Below are positions 44,372 through 52,318 of a stretch of 64,000 nt of DNA, in pieces. Source of the stretch: Streptosporangium saharense (GTDB lineage: Bacteria; Actinomycetota; Actinomycetes; Streptosporangiales; Streptosporangiaceae); NCBI RefSeq assembly GCF_014203715.1, contig NZ_JACHJP010000007.1, forward strand, positions 310,001-374,000. Reading direction: 5' to 3'. The position numbers were made by a program, and so were the translations under genes. The notes below the pieces were generated by a model. The model searched no databases, was not told the origin of the DNA, and saw nothing but the letters and a program-made list of their open reading frames with translations. Position 1 is the first letter of the stretch. Every line of letters begins with the position of its first letter.

Positions 44372-45991
44372 TTGAAGCGCATCCTCCTCCCTGCCGGTGG
44401 CGCCGTTCTCGCCACTGGTCTGCTGGCCGCTGGCCTGGCCGGCACCGCCCAGGCCGCCCCGGACTGGGCGACCGACCCGCTGGCGAACAACAACGCCGCT
44501 GCGACCTCTGTCGCTCAGTACTGGAGCGCGTCCAACAACGCCGCCCTGAAGAGCGCCACGGCTTACTACCACGACGCCGCTCCGACCTCCTGGAAGTCCG
44601 GCGGCGGTTACTCGCCCGACGGCAAGCCCGGCGCTGTCCTCCCCACGGGCGAGGAGAAGGTCGTCGCGACCAAGGTCAAGAACATCAACCTGCCGAAGAA
44701 CATCGGCAAGGTGTTCTGGACCGACAAGCAGGGCAAGAACCGCTGGGCCTCCGGCGCTTCGATCCAGTCGAAGTACCGCAACCTGGTCGTCACCGCCGCC
44801 CACAACGTCTACGACACCGCCGGTGTCGGCGACGCCGAGGTGCTGAAGAACTGGGTGTTCGTCCCGGGTTACTACCAGGGCAAGACCCCCTACGGCATCT
44901 ACGTCGGTAAGACGGCCTGGACGCACTACGACTTCGACGTCTACGAGGACTACGACCGCGACTACGCGTTCGTCACCGTCTACAACGGTGTCTTCTACGG
45001 CGGCGACAAGGTCGTCACTCCCGCTGAGTACGACAAGTTCGTCGGCTCGAAGTACGTGGACATCAAGGAAGTCTCCGCTGACGAGGGCGCTGCCGGCCTC
45101 GCCAAGTACGGCCCCGAGGGCCCGTACTACAAGGAGGACACGGTCGCGACCAACGTCGAGACCGTCAACCCCCCGCAGAAGTACTTCACGTGGCAGTCGG
45201 TCAAGCCGTACCTGACCAAGGACGGCAAGGACGGCGTCAAGCTGCTGACCGTCGAGGTCACCTCGTACGACTACCAGAAGGCCCCGAACCACACGCCGAA
45301 GTTCGACAACGGCGAGAAGGCCTACTCGGACAAGGACTCCATCAGCCAGGAGACCTACAAGCAGCTCCTCGCGGAGAAGGCCGCCGGCAAGTTCCTGGGC
45401 GAGCTGACCGCCAAGAAGGACAAGAACGGCACCGAGATCGAGTGGTACAAGACCCAGTACTTCATCGTGAAGTGGGTCAAGTCCACCACCGCCACCACCA
45501 CCAAGTGGTTCCTGAAGACCCACCACATCGAGATCTCCAAGGACGCCGGTCGCCTCGGTGACAACGTCGGTGGTCAGGGCTTCGCGTGGAACCAGAAGAC
45601 CGGCCAGGCCGTCTTCGTCTTCGGCTACCCGGAGGGCCCGCACCCCGACGGTGACAAGCCCTACACCGGCATCACCCCCAAGTGGGTCTACGGCAAGACC
45701 TCCGGCAAGGTGTACGTCTCCGCCGCGCAGAAGATCGAGGAGCACATCGGCGTCAAGGGTGCTCTCACCCCCGGCGCCGACGGTGGCCCCTGGGTCCTCA
45801 AGTACAACAACAACAAGCGTCTCGGCTACGTCAACGGTGTCACCAGCCAGTTCGGTGACCAGGACGGCAACGGCCGCTACGACCTGATCACCTCGGCCTA
45901 CTTCGACGGCGAGACCGCCGACATCTACAAGAAGGCCGCGAACGTCTGGTCCGGCAGGATCGTTGGCCCGAACGGCGAGCTCTACAAGTAA
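44372..45991 (+). CDS. Secreted pseudoprotease with interdomain insertion (paralogue 4)
   Basis: 539 aa. The signal peptide MKRILLPAGGAVLATGLL ends at AQAAP. His144 (TAAHNVYD) and Asp197 (YDRDYAFV) are kept; the Ser position is Asp470 (PGADGGPW). The cysteines of paralogues 1-2 are replaced and I see no Cys in the protein. The ~180 residue Lys/Tyr/Glu/Thr-rich insertion is present (AEEKAAGKFLGELTAKK-like helical tract). It is very similar to paralogue 5. The TTG start follows ACCAAGGAGTTCCC. It has its own CRP-type upstream region and ends with a strong terminator. No protease activity is expected; secretion and heavy expression are predicted from codon bias. Confidence 0.86.
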   Translation: MKRILLPAGGAVLATGLLAAGLAGTAQAAPDWATDPLANNNAAATSVAQYWSASNNAALKSATAYYHDAAPTSWKSGGGYSPDGKPGAVLPTGEEKVVATKVKNINLPKNIGKVFWTDKQGKNRWASGASIQSKYRNLVVTAAHNVYDTAGVGDAEVLKNWVFVPGYYQGKTPYGIYVGKTAWTHYDFDVYEDYDRDYAFVTVYNGVFYGGDKVVTPAEYDKFVGSKYVDIKEVSADEGAAGLAKYGPEGPYYKEDTVATNVETVNPPQKYFTWQSVKPYLTKDGKDGVKLLTVEVTSYDYQKAPNHTPKFDNGEKAYSDKDSISQETYKQLLAEKAAGKFLGELTAKKDKNGTEIEWYKTQYFIVKWVKSTTATTTKWFLKTHHIEISKDAGRLGDNVGGQGFAWNQKTGQAVFVFGYPEGPHPDGDKPYTGITPKWVYGKTSGKVYVSAAQKIEEHIGVKGALTPGADGGPWVLKYNNNKRLGYVNGVTSQFGDQDGNGRYDLITSAYFDGETADIYKKAANVWSGRIVGPNGELYK

Positions 45992-46014
45992 GCCCTAGGG
46001 ACCTGACGGTCTCC

Positions 46015-46090
46015 GAGTCAGGGGGTCCAAACCCCTGACTCACCCAGCTCCACAACGAAGGGGCCCGGTGTGCGCACACCGGGCCCCTTT
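46015..46090 (+). terminator. Double terminator after paralogue 4
   Basis: Two consecutive hairpins: GAGTCAGGGG / CCCCTGACTC (46015-46041) and GGGGCCCGGTGTG / CACACCGGGCCCC (46060-46087) followed by TTT. Confidence 0.85.
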
Positions 46091-46167
46091 GTCATGCCCA
46101 AAAACTCGTGCCGGAGGAGCCCTTCGCGACCGAGGTTCAGTGGCTCACGACCCTCCGAGCGAGGCTC

Positions 46168-46223
46168 GTTAGACGTGAATCGCCCGGATTCGGTGCCATC
46201 AGATTGATGTGATCTGCATCACA
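46168..46223 (+). promoter_or_regulatory. Conserved upstream box and CRP site of paralogue 5
   Basis: GTTAGACGT (46168-46176), GGTGCCATC (46192-46200) and TGTGATCTGCATCACA (46208-46223), a perfect palindrome of the CRP arms TGTGA/TCACA. The arrangement duplicates that of paralogue 4, while intervening bases differ, indicating selection on the sites. The rest of 45992-46500 holds no gene. Confidence 0.8.
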
Positions 46224-46454
46224 TCAAGCAATGTAACCCAAAGTATTGGGACGAATACGCCACTTCAGACACACCAACAACATAGTCAAGTTGATCTGCA
46301 AAAACACTGTAGATCGCCAGCAACCACCAGGGAGACGACACGACTCCATAAAGGTAACAGAATGATATCGGGAGGTTTGGGCGCTTCGCGGCTTCGCCAA
46401 CCGGCTTCCGCTCTTCAAGATCGACACTGTATGTTCCTGGCTATCCCTTTACTG

Positions 46455-46476
46455 ACGCATGGGACGCAAGATGCGT
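46455..46476 (+). promoter_or_regulatory. 5' UTR stem-loop of paralogue 5
   Basis: ACGCAT-gggacgcaag-ATGCGT, a 6-base perfect stem with a 10-base loop, 24 bases before the TTG start. The loop is identical to that of paralogue 4. Confidence 0.6.
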
Positions 46477-46500
46477 TCCACATCAGACCAAGGAGTTCCC

Positions 46501-48120
46501 TTGAAGCGCATCCTCCTCCCTGCCGGTGGCGCCGTTCTCGCCACTGGTCTGCTGGCCGCTGGCCTGGCCGGCACCGCCCAGGCCGCCCCGGACCTGGCGA
46601 CCGACCCGCTGGCGAACAACAACGCTGACGCGGTTTCGGTCGTGAACTACTGGACCGAGTCCAACAATGCCGCTCTGAAGAGCGCCACGGCTTACTACCA
46701 CGACGCCGCTCCGACCTCCTGGAAGTCCGGCGGCGGTTACTCCCCCGATGGCAAGCCCGGCTCCGTGCTGCCGACGGGCGAGGAGAAGGTCGTCGCGTCC
46801 AAGGTCAAGAACATCAACCTGCCGAAGAACATCGGCAAGGTGTTCTGGACCGACAAGCAGGGCAAGAACCGCTGGGCCTCCGGCGCTTCGATCCAGTCGA
46901 AGTACCGCAACCTGGTCGTCACCGCCGCCCACAACGTCTACGACACCGCCGGTGTCGGCGACGCCGAGGTGCTGAAGAACTGGGTGTTCGTCCCGGGTTA
47001 CTACCAGGGCAAGACCCCCTACGGCATCTACGTCGGTAAGACCGCCTGGACGCACTACGACTTCGACGTCTACGAGGACTACGACCGCGACTACGCGTTC
47101 GTCACCGTCTACAACGGTGTCTTCTACGGCGGCGACAAGGTCGTCACCCAGGACGAGTACAAGAAGTTCGTCGGCTCGAAGTACGTCGACGTCAAGGAAG
47201 TCTCCGCCGAGGAAGGCGCCGCCGGCCTCGCCAAGTACGGCCCCGAGGGCCCGTACTCCAAGGAGGACACGGTCGCGACCACGGTCGAGACCGTCAACCC
47301 CCCGCAGAAGCACTTCACGTGGGAGTCGGTCAAGCCCTACCTGACCGAAAAGGGCAAGGACGGCGTCAAGCTGCTGACCGTCGAGGTCAGCTCCTACGAT
47401 TACCAGAAGGCCCCGAACCTCACCTCGAAGTTCGACAACGGCGAGAAGGCCTACGCGGACAAGGACTCCATCAGCCAGGAGACCTACAAGAAGCTCCTCG
47501 CGGAGAAGGCCGCCGGTAAGTTCCTGGGCGAGCTGACCGCCAAGAAGGACAAGAACGGCACCGAGATCGAGTGGTACCAGACCCAGTACTTCATCCTGAA
47601 GTGGGTCAACTCCACCACGGTGACCACCACCAAGTGGTACCTGAAGACCTACCACATCGAGATCTCCAAGGACGCCGGTCGCCTCGGTGACAACGTCGGT
47701 GGCCAGGGCTTCGCGTGGAACCAGAAGACCGGCCAGGCCGTGTACATCTTCGGTTACCCGGAGGGCCCGCACCCCGACGGTGACAAGCCCTACACCGGCA
47801 TCACCCCCAAGTGGGTGTACGGCAAGACCTCCGGCAAGGTGTACGTCTCCGCCGCGCAGAAGATCGAGGAGCACATCGGCGTCAAGGGTGCCCTCACCCC
47901 CGGCGCCGACGGTGGCCCCTGGGTCCTGAAGTACAACAACGCCAAGCGTCTCGGCTTCGTCAACGGTGTCACCAGCCAGTTCGGTGACCAGGACAAGAAC
48001 GGCCGCTACGACCTGGTCACCTCGGCCTACTTCGACGGCGAGACCGCCGACATCTACAAGAAGGCCGCCGCGACCTGGTCCGGCAAGATCGTTGGCCCGA
48101 ACGGCGAGCTCTACAAGTAA
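46501..48120 (+). CDS. Secreted pseudoprotease with interdomain insertion (paralogue 5)
   Basis: 539 aa, the closest relative of paralogue 4 and the same length. Signal peptide ends at AQAAP; His144 (TAAHNVYD), Asp197 (YDRDYAFV), Asp470 in place of Ser (PGADGGPW), no cysteine seen. Differences from paralogue 4 are concentrated at the mature N-terminus (SVVNYWTESNN versus SVAQYWSASNN) and in the insertion. The TTG start with ACCAAGGAGTTCCC is identical to paralogue 4. Duplication is recent, and the intact frame plus retained regulatory elements argue that both copies are used. Function unknown. Confidence 0.86.
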   Translation: MKRILLPAGGAVLATGLLAAGLAGTAQAAPDLATDPLANNNADAVSVVNYWTESNNAALKSATAYYHDAAPTSWKSGGGYSPDGKPGSVLPTGEEKVVASKVKNINLPKNIGKVFWTDKQGKNRWASGASIQSKYRNLVVTAAHNVYDTAGVGDAEVLKNWVFVPGYYQGKTPYGIYVGKTAWTHYDFDVYEDYDRDYAFVTVYNGVFYGGDKVVTQDEYKKFVGSKYVDVKEVSAEEGAAGLAKYGPEGPYSKEDTVATTVETVNPPQKHFTWESVKPYLTEKGKDGVKLLTVEVSSYDYQKAPNLTSKFDNGEKAYADKDSISQETYKKLLAEKAAGKFLGELTAKKDKNGTEIEWYQTQYFILKWVNSTTVTTTKWYLKTYHIEISKDAGRLGDNVGGQGFAWNQKTGQAVYIFGYPEGPHPDGDKPYTGITPKWVYGKTSGKVYVSAAQKIEEHIGVKGALTPGADGGPWVLKYNNAKRLGFVNGVTSQFGDQDKNGRYDLVTSAYFDGETADIYKKAAATWSGKIVGPNGELYK

Positions 48121-48144
48121 GCCGTAAGGATCCGATGATCCACT

Positions 48145-48223
48145 GAGCCGGAGGGTCCAGGCCCTCCGGCTCACCCTGTTCCACACAGAAGAGACCCGGC
48201 GATGCGCACGCCGGGTCTCTTCT
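48145..48223. terminator. Double terminator after paralogue 5
   Basis: Two hairpins: GAGCCGGAGGG / GCCCTCCGGCTC (48145-48172) and a long one with core GAGACCCGGCG (48191-48201) / CGCCGGGTCTC (48209-48219), extended by AGAA/TTCT. It also serves the convergent regulator gene. The two-hairpin layout repeats that of paralogue 4 with unrelated stem sequences. Confidence 0.8.
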
Positions 48224-48282
48224 GTCATGTCCGCTGTAAAGTCCGTGCGCCCCTGCCCGCCGTACGACGTCAGGAATGCCTG

Positions 48283-49644
48283 TCAGGGAGCGGAGACGAG
48301 TTCTCCTGCACGAACGTCCAGCTCAGCGACCGTTCTGTTCCCGGCGAAGGGGGCCAGCCTGCGGCGCAGGTCCGCCACGTAGGACCGGGTCCTCGCCGAC
48401 TGCAGCCCCACGGCCAGGTCGAGCGCCTCGGTCGCCGCGACGCAGGCGTGCTCCAGATCCCCGCTCTGCAACAGCCCCGCTGACAGCAATGCCAGGTTGA
48501 ACATCCGACCTCTGACGTAGCGGCCGTCCATGTCCAACGACCGCTGCGCATGCCGTACGGCTGCCGCCCCGTCGCCTAGGTCGCGGAAGCAGTGGGCGAA
48601 CTTGGCCGACAGATAGGCCTCGTCGAAGTAGGCGATCCAGTCGGGCCGCTCCCCCGTCTCACGCCTGTCGAAGGCCGTCTCCGCCTCGTGCAGGGCGGCT
48701 CCACAGGCCACACGGTCCTCAAGCAGGGCGTGGGCGTGGGCCTCGACGACGTGGGCCTCTGCCAGCAGGGCGTAGATCCCGGCGCGGCGGGCCGAGAGCT
48801 GGGCGGCCCTGGCCAGGTCGAGGGCGTGGGCGGGCTGTCCGATGTACAGGGCCTGGTGGCTCATCCCCGCGAGGATCTCTCCCCCGAGGCCGTGGTCGCC
48901 TGCTTCCCTGGCCAGCCGCAGCGCCTGTATCAGGTAACGCTGGGCCAGACCGTGCTGCTCCAGGTCGTAGGCCATCCATCCGGCCAGCCTGGTCAGCTCG
49001 GCCGCGGCCGAGGCCAGCGCCCTGCCTGTCGTCTCGGCGTAGGAGCCCTCGCCGAGCAGCGGGGCGACTGCGGTGTCGAGGTACTTCACGACCGCCGACC
49101 TGACCCTGCCGCCGCCGAACCTGTTGTCGAGTTCGCCGAAGGACCGGGTGACCTCCTTGATCGCGGCGATGTCGGCCATCCCGACCCGCCGGGGGCCGTT
49201 GGCCGTGGGGTGTCCCTCGACGGGCAGGGTCAGCCAGCGCAGGGCACCGGTCGAGCCCGCGCCGATCGCGAAGGTGGAGTCGAGCAGGAACCTGCGTCGT
49301 TCGACGTCCCCGCGCCACAGTGCTGTCACGGTCGCGATCCCTTCCTGCCACGTGTGGGTGAACTCCTGCCCCAGGTCGGTGGGGGTGGAGACGGCGGGCA
49401 GGCCGAGGTCTTCGACGCCGACCGCCCTGCCGAGCCGGAGGGAGAAGATCTCCGCGAGCAGCACGGGGACCGGGCCTCTCGGTCGTTGGCCGCCGATCCA
49501 GCGCAGCACGGAACTGTGGTCGTACTTCAGGCCGGACAGGCCACGGGTCACCCCGAGGTCGTTGAGCCTGCGGGCAAGCCCCTTGTGGGTGAAACCCGAC
49601 TCGGCGATAAGCCGCTGAAGTGCGCGGTTCGGCTCGCGTTCCAT
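48283..49644 (-). CDS. XRE-type regulator with TPR-like C-terminal domain
   Basis: 453 aa. The N-terminal ~70 residues hold a helix-turn-helix typical of Streptomyces-type XRE regulators (LIAESGFTHKGLARRLNDLG, then YDHSSVLRWIGGQRPRG). The remainder is helical, with TPR-like repeats (LAQRYLIQALRLAREAGDHG, AHALDLARAAQLSARRAG). Such proteins are linked to development or antibiotic control, but this one's targets are unknown. ATG 49644 follows GAGGAGAG. It is convergent with the pseudoprotease array; whether it controls the array is open. Confidence 0.85.
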   Translation of the reverse strand: MEREPNRALQRLIAESGFTHKGLARRLNDLGVTRGLSGLKYDHSSVLRWIGGQRPRGPVPVLLAEIFSLRLGRAVGVEDLGLPAVSTPTDLGQEFTHTWQEGIATVTALWRGDVERRRFLLDSTFAIGAGSTGALRWLTLPVEGHPTANGPRRVGMADIAAIKEVTRSFGELDNRFGGGRVRSAVVKYLDTAVAPLLGEGSYAETTGRALASAAAELTRLAGWMAYDLEQHGLAQRYLIQALRLAREAGDHGLGGEILAGMSHQALYIGQPAHALDLARAAQLSARRAGIYALLAEAHVVEAHAHALLEDRVACGAALHEAETAFDRRETGERPDWIAYFDEAYLSAKFAHCFRDLGDGAAAVRHAQRSLDMDGRYVRGRMFNLALLSAGLLQSGDLEHACVAATEALDLAVGLQSARTRSYVADLRRRLAPFAGNRTVAELDVRAGELVSAP

Positions 49645-49794
49645 CGCTCTCCTCACCGTGAGAACTGTCTGAGCACTGGGGACACGGCCGTCTGTGACGG
49701 CCACCGGCAACCCGCCCCGCATGCCTCTCACGCGAGTAGGTAACGGAACGCCATTTTTATAGCACATTCCGTGAACATTCCTCATGGATTCGCA

Positions 49795-49833
49795 AAGCAA
49801 AAGACGCCCCTCGCCGATCGGGCGAGGGGCGTC
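49795..49833 (-). terminator. Terminator of the malic enzyme gene
   Basis: Perfect 13-base arms GACGCCCCTCGCC / GGCGAGGGGCGTC with a 5-base loop; on the minus strand it is followed by TTTTGCTT. It lies 110 bases beyond the malic enzyme stop. The rest of the 298-base spacer carries the promoter of the XRE gene. Confidence 0.85.
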
Positions 49834-49942
49834 CCCACGAGGGTGGTCCGCCGGTGGAGCTGGAAGGGGGTGACCTGTGCAGGTCCCGGCCGGCGGACGG
49901 GAAGGACTGACCCGGACAGAACGGGTCTGAGACTGGGGGTCG

Positions 49943-51133
49943 CTACCTGCGGGCGACTCCGTCGAGACGGGCCTGCTCGGCGACGGCGGCGATGACCGCG
50001 GGGGCCACCCGCTCGTCGAACGGGCTCGGGACCACGTAGTCGGCGGACAGGTCGTCACCGACGACGGAGGCCAGCGCCTCCGCGGCGGCCACCTTCATGT
50101 TCTCGGTGATGGCCGTGGCGCGGACGTCGAACGCCCCGCGGAAGACGCCGGGGAAGGCCAGCACGTTGTTGATCTGGTTGGGGAAGTCGGAGCGGCCGGT
50201 CGCCACCACGTGGGCGTGCTTCCTGGCGACCTCCGGGTGGACCTCCGGGGTCGGGTTGGACAGCGCGAAGACGATGGAGTTCTTCGCCATCGAGGCGACG
50301 GCCTCCTCGGAGACTGTCGAACCGGACAGGCCGACGAACACGTCCGCCCCGGCCAGCGCCGACTCGGTCGAGCCGCGCAGGCCCGCCCTGTTGGTGTCGC
50401 GCGCCAGGGCCTCCTTGACCGGGTTGAGCCCCTCGCGGCCCTCGTGGATGAGGCCCTTGGAGTCGGCGACCGCGATGTCCCCGATGCCGGCGTTGAGGAG
50501 GATGCGGCTCACGGCGACGCCGGAGGCGCCCGCGCCCGCGACCACGGCCCGCAGGTCGCCCAGCGAGCGCCCGGTCAGCCGGGCGGCGTTCTTCAGCGCC
50601 GCGAGCACGACGATCGCGGTGCCGTGCTGGTCGTCGTGGAAGACGGGGATGTCCAGCAGCTCGCGCAGCCGGTCCTCGATCTCGAAGCACCTGGGGGCGC
50701 TGATGTCCTCCAGGTTGACGCCTCCGAAGGAGGGGGCAAGGCGCACGACGGTCTCGACGATCTCGTCGACACCGGTGCAGCTGATGCAGATCGGCACCGC
50801 GTCGACCCCGGCGAACTGCTTGAACAGCAGGGCCTTGCCCTCCATGACCGGCATGGCGGCGGCGGGGCCGATGTCCCCGAGGCCGAGCACGGCGGTGCCG
50901 TCGGAGACGACGGCGACCACGTTGGAGACCCAGGTGTAGTCGTTGACGAGGTCGGGTTCGTCGGCGATCGCGCTGCAGACCTTCGCGACACCGGGCGTGT
51001 AGGCCAGAGCCAGGTCGTCGGCGTCGCGGACGGGAACGGTCGAGCGGACCTCCAGCTTGCCCCCGCGGTGCAGGGCGAAGGCCGGATCGAGATCGAGGGA
51101 TTCAAGAGAGATGGAAGATGGCGTGACAGCCAC
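49943..51133 (-). CDS. NAD(P)-dependent malic enzyme
   Basis: 396 aa, the short bacterial form without the C-terminal phosphotransacetylase domain. The malic N-domain contains YTPGVAKVCSAIADEP and the metal-site segment FHDDQHGTAIVVLAAL; the NAD-binding motif is VVAGAGASGVAVSRIL. It oxidatively decarboxylates malate to pyruvate, supplying NAD(P)H and linking the TCA cycle to glycolysis. The ATG at 51133 gives the usual N-terminus. It is monocistronic with its own terminator. Confidence 0.94.
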   Translation of the reverse strand: MAVTPSSISLESLDLDPAFALHRGGKLEVRSTVPVRDADDLALAYTPGVAKVCSAIADEPDLVNDYTWVSNVVAVVSDGTAVLGLGDIGPAAAMPVMEGKALLFKQFAGVDAVPICISCTGVDEIVETVVRLAPSFGGVNLEDISAPRCFEIEDRLRELLDIPVFHDDQHGTAIVVLAALKNAARLTGRSLGDLRAVVAGAGASGVAVSRILLNAGIGDIAVADSKGLIHEGREGLNPVKEALARDTNRAGLRGSTESALAGADVFVGLSGSTVSEEAVASMAKNSIVFALSNPTPEVHPEVARKHAHVVATGRSDFPNQINNVLAFPGVFRGAFDVRATAITENMKVAAAEALASVVGDDLSADYVVPSPFDERVAPAVIAAVAEQARLDGVARR

Positions 51134-51320
51134 AGCGACCCCTGTAGTTCAGTCAGACTCAGACGGATTGGTCCTTCTTAGACGCGCCACCGCGGGCCTG
51201 GCCCGGGCTTCGGTAGTCGCTCGGGGCCTGCTCGTGGGGCCGTCTGGAGGGGTACGGGGGTCACCCGTTGCTCGATTCTGCCACAGCGCGCCCTCCCACC
51301 AGGGGACAGGGGCCACTTAC

Positions 51321-51357
51321 TTTCGTTACATGGCGGAGGGCCTCTTTCGTTACATGG
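51321..51357 (+). promoter_or_regulatory. 13-base direct repeat upstream of the CGNR gene
   Basis: TTTCGTTACATGG occurs identically at 51321-51333 and 51345-51357, 24 bases apart, followed by a possible -10 TAGGAT near 51378. It is a candidate operator in the malic enzyme/CGNR divergent spacer. Confidence 0.5.
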
Positions 51358-51423
51358 TGACGGGCGGGCCGCGCCTGTAGGATGCGGCCCCGTCGCCAAC
51401 GCTTACTACGACGGAACCGTCCG

Positions 51424-51957
51424 ATGGATCTGACCTCCTACGCCGAGCTGGCCGTACTGCTGATCAACAATCCGGACCGGCTGGCCGGTCTGGAGGGCCT
51501 GCGCGCGCTGCTGGAGGAGGGCGGTCGTCACCGGCCGGGTCTGCGCCTCACCCGCGGTGACCTCGACGCGCTGCGGGACCTGCGCGCGGAGCTGGTCGCC
51601 GTCTTCGAGGCCGCGCAGGCCGGTGACGAGGCCGAGGTGGTCGAGCGGCTCAACTCCCTGCTGATCCGGCATCCGGTGCAGCCGCAGATCTCCGGCCACG
51701 ACGGCCAGCGCTGGCACATGCACCTCACCGAAGGCGGCCGTACGGCGGAGCAGTACGCCGTGGGGGCCGTGATGGGCCTGGCCACCCTGGTGACCGACCT
51801 GGGGGTGAGCAGGCTTGGCCTGTGCCAGGCGGCCCCCTGCAGGAGGGCCTTCCTGGACACCTCGTCGAACCGGTCGAGGCGTTACTGCTCGGAGCGCTGC
51901 GCCAGCAGGGCGAACGTGGCCGCCTACCGGGCCCGCAGGAAGGGCGGCGGCCAGTAA
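51424..51957 (+). CDS. CGNR zinc-finger, ABATE-type protein
   Basis: 177 aa. An N-terminal ABATE-like helical domain (about 1-125, beginning YAELAVLLINNPDRL) is followed by a CGNR-type zinc finger: LCQAAPCRRAFLDTSSNRSR then YCSERCASRANVAAYR. The zinc ligands are four Cys. Proteins of this family are putative stress-related transcription regulators of unknown target. ATG 51424 is used. Its 3' end overlaps the convergent sodX gene by 34 bases. Confidence 0.88.
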   Translation: MDLTSYAELAVLLINNPDRLAGLEGLRALLEEGGRHRPGLRLTRGDLDALRDLRAELVAVFEAAQAGDEAEVVERLNSLLIRHPVQPQISGHDGQRWHMHLTEGGRTAEQYAVGAVMGLATLVTDLGVSRLGLCQAAPCRRAFLDTSSNRSRRYCSERCASRANVAAYRARRKGGGQ

Positions 51958-52256
51958 CGCAGCACCACCCGGCCGACCAGTGCCGAGGGGGGCACGGCGC
52001 CGAAGTCCCAGCTGTCCCTGCGGCCGGGGGCGCGCTGGTTGTCGCTCTCCAGCCACCACCCCTCCCCCTCGCGCCAGGCGGCCCGCTTGACGATGAGCAG
52101 CGCCGGGTCGGAGGGGAGCCTCGCGACCACCAGATCCCCAGCCCTGACGGGGGCGCCGCGCCGTACCCAGAGCCAGTCGCCGGGGCGCAGCACGGGCAGC
52201 ATCGAGTCTCCCTCGACACGCACTCTCACGGAGCTCAACCCCATCCCATACGGCAT
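51924..52256 (-). CDS. sodX: Nickel-superoxide-dismutase maturation peptidase (S26-like)
   Basis: 110 aa. The S24/S26-type motif VEGDSMLPVLRPGDWLWVRR contains the catalytic Ser, and LIVKRAAWREGEG contains the Lys-type general base. It is divergent from sodN, the classical arrangement in which SodX removes the SodN leader so that His1 becomes the free N-terminus. The start may be ATG 52256 (used) or ATG 52244; no strong ribosome site separates them. It has no membrane segment. The gene overlaps the CGNR gene by 34 bases. Confidence 0.88.
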   Translation of the reverse strand: MPYGMGLSSVRVRVEGDSMLPVLRPGDWLWVRRGAPVRAGDLVVARLPSDPALLIVKRAAWREGEGWWLESDNQRAPGRRDSWDFGAVPPSALVGRVVLRYWPPPFLRAR

Positions 52257-52285
52257 TTGAAGGCGAGTAAGGTCGGTAACGGACC

Positions 52286-52301
52286 ATGCTGATCTCAGCA
52301 T
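52286..52301. promoter_or_regulatory. Palindrome in the sodN leader region
   Basis: ATGCTGA-TC-TCAGCAT, perfect 7-base arms, 18 bases before the sodN start and just upstream of its AAGGAAGG site. It could be an operator or leader hairpin; a nickel-responsive regulator is one possibility. Confidence 0.45.
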
Positions 52302-52318
52302 CAAGGAAGGATTTTCCG

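Noticed and set aside
42754-48120. Paralogues 3-5 as pseudogenes
   Set aside because: Frames are full length with signal peptides, ribosome sites, strong terminators and high codon bias; only active-site residues and cysteines are changed.
46483-48228. 581-codon minus-strand frame opposite paralogue 5
   Set aside because: It mirrors a clear secreted protein; its Val/Leu/Gly-rich content is the usual shadow of biased + strand codons.
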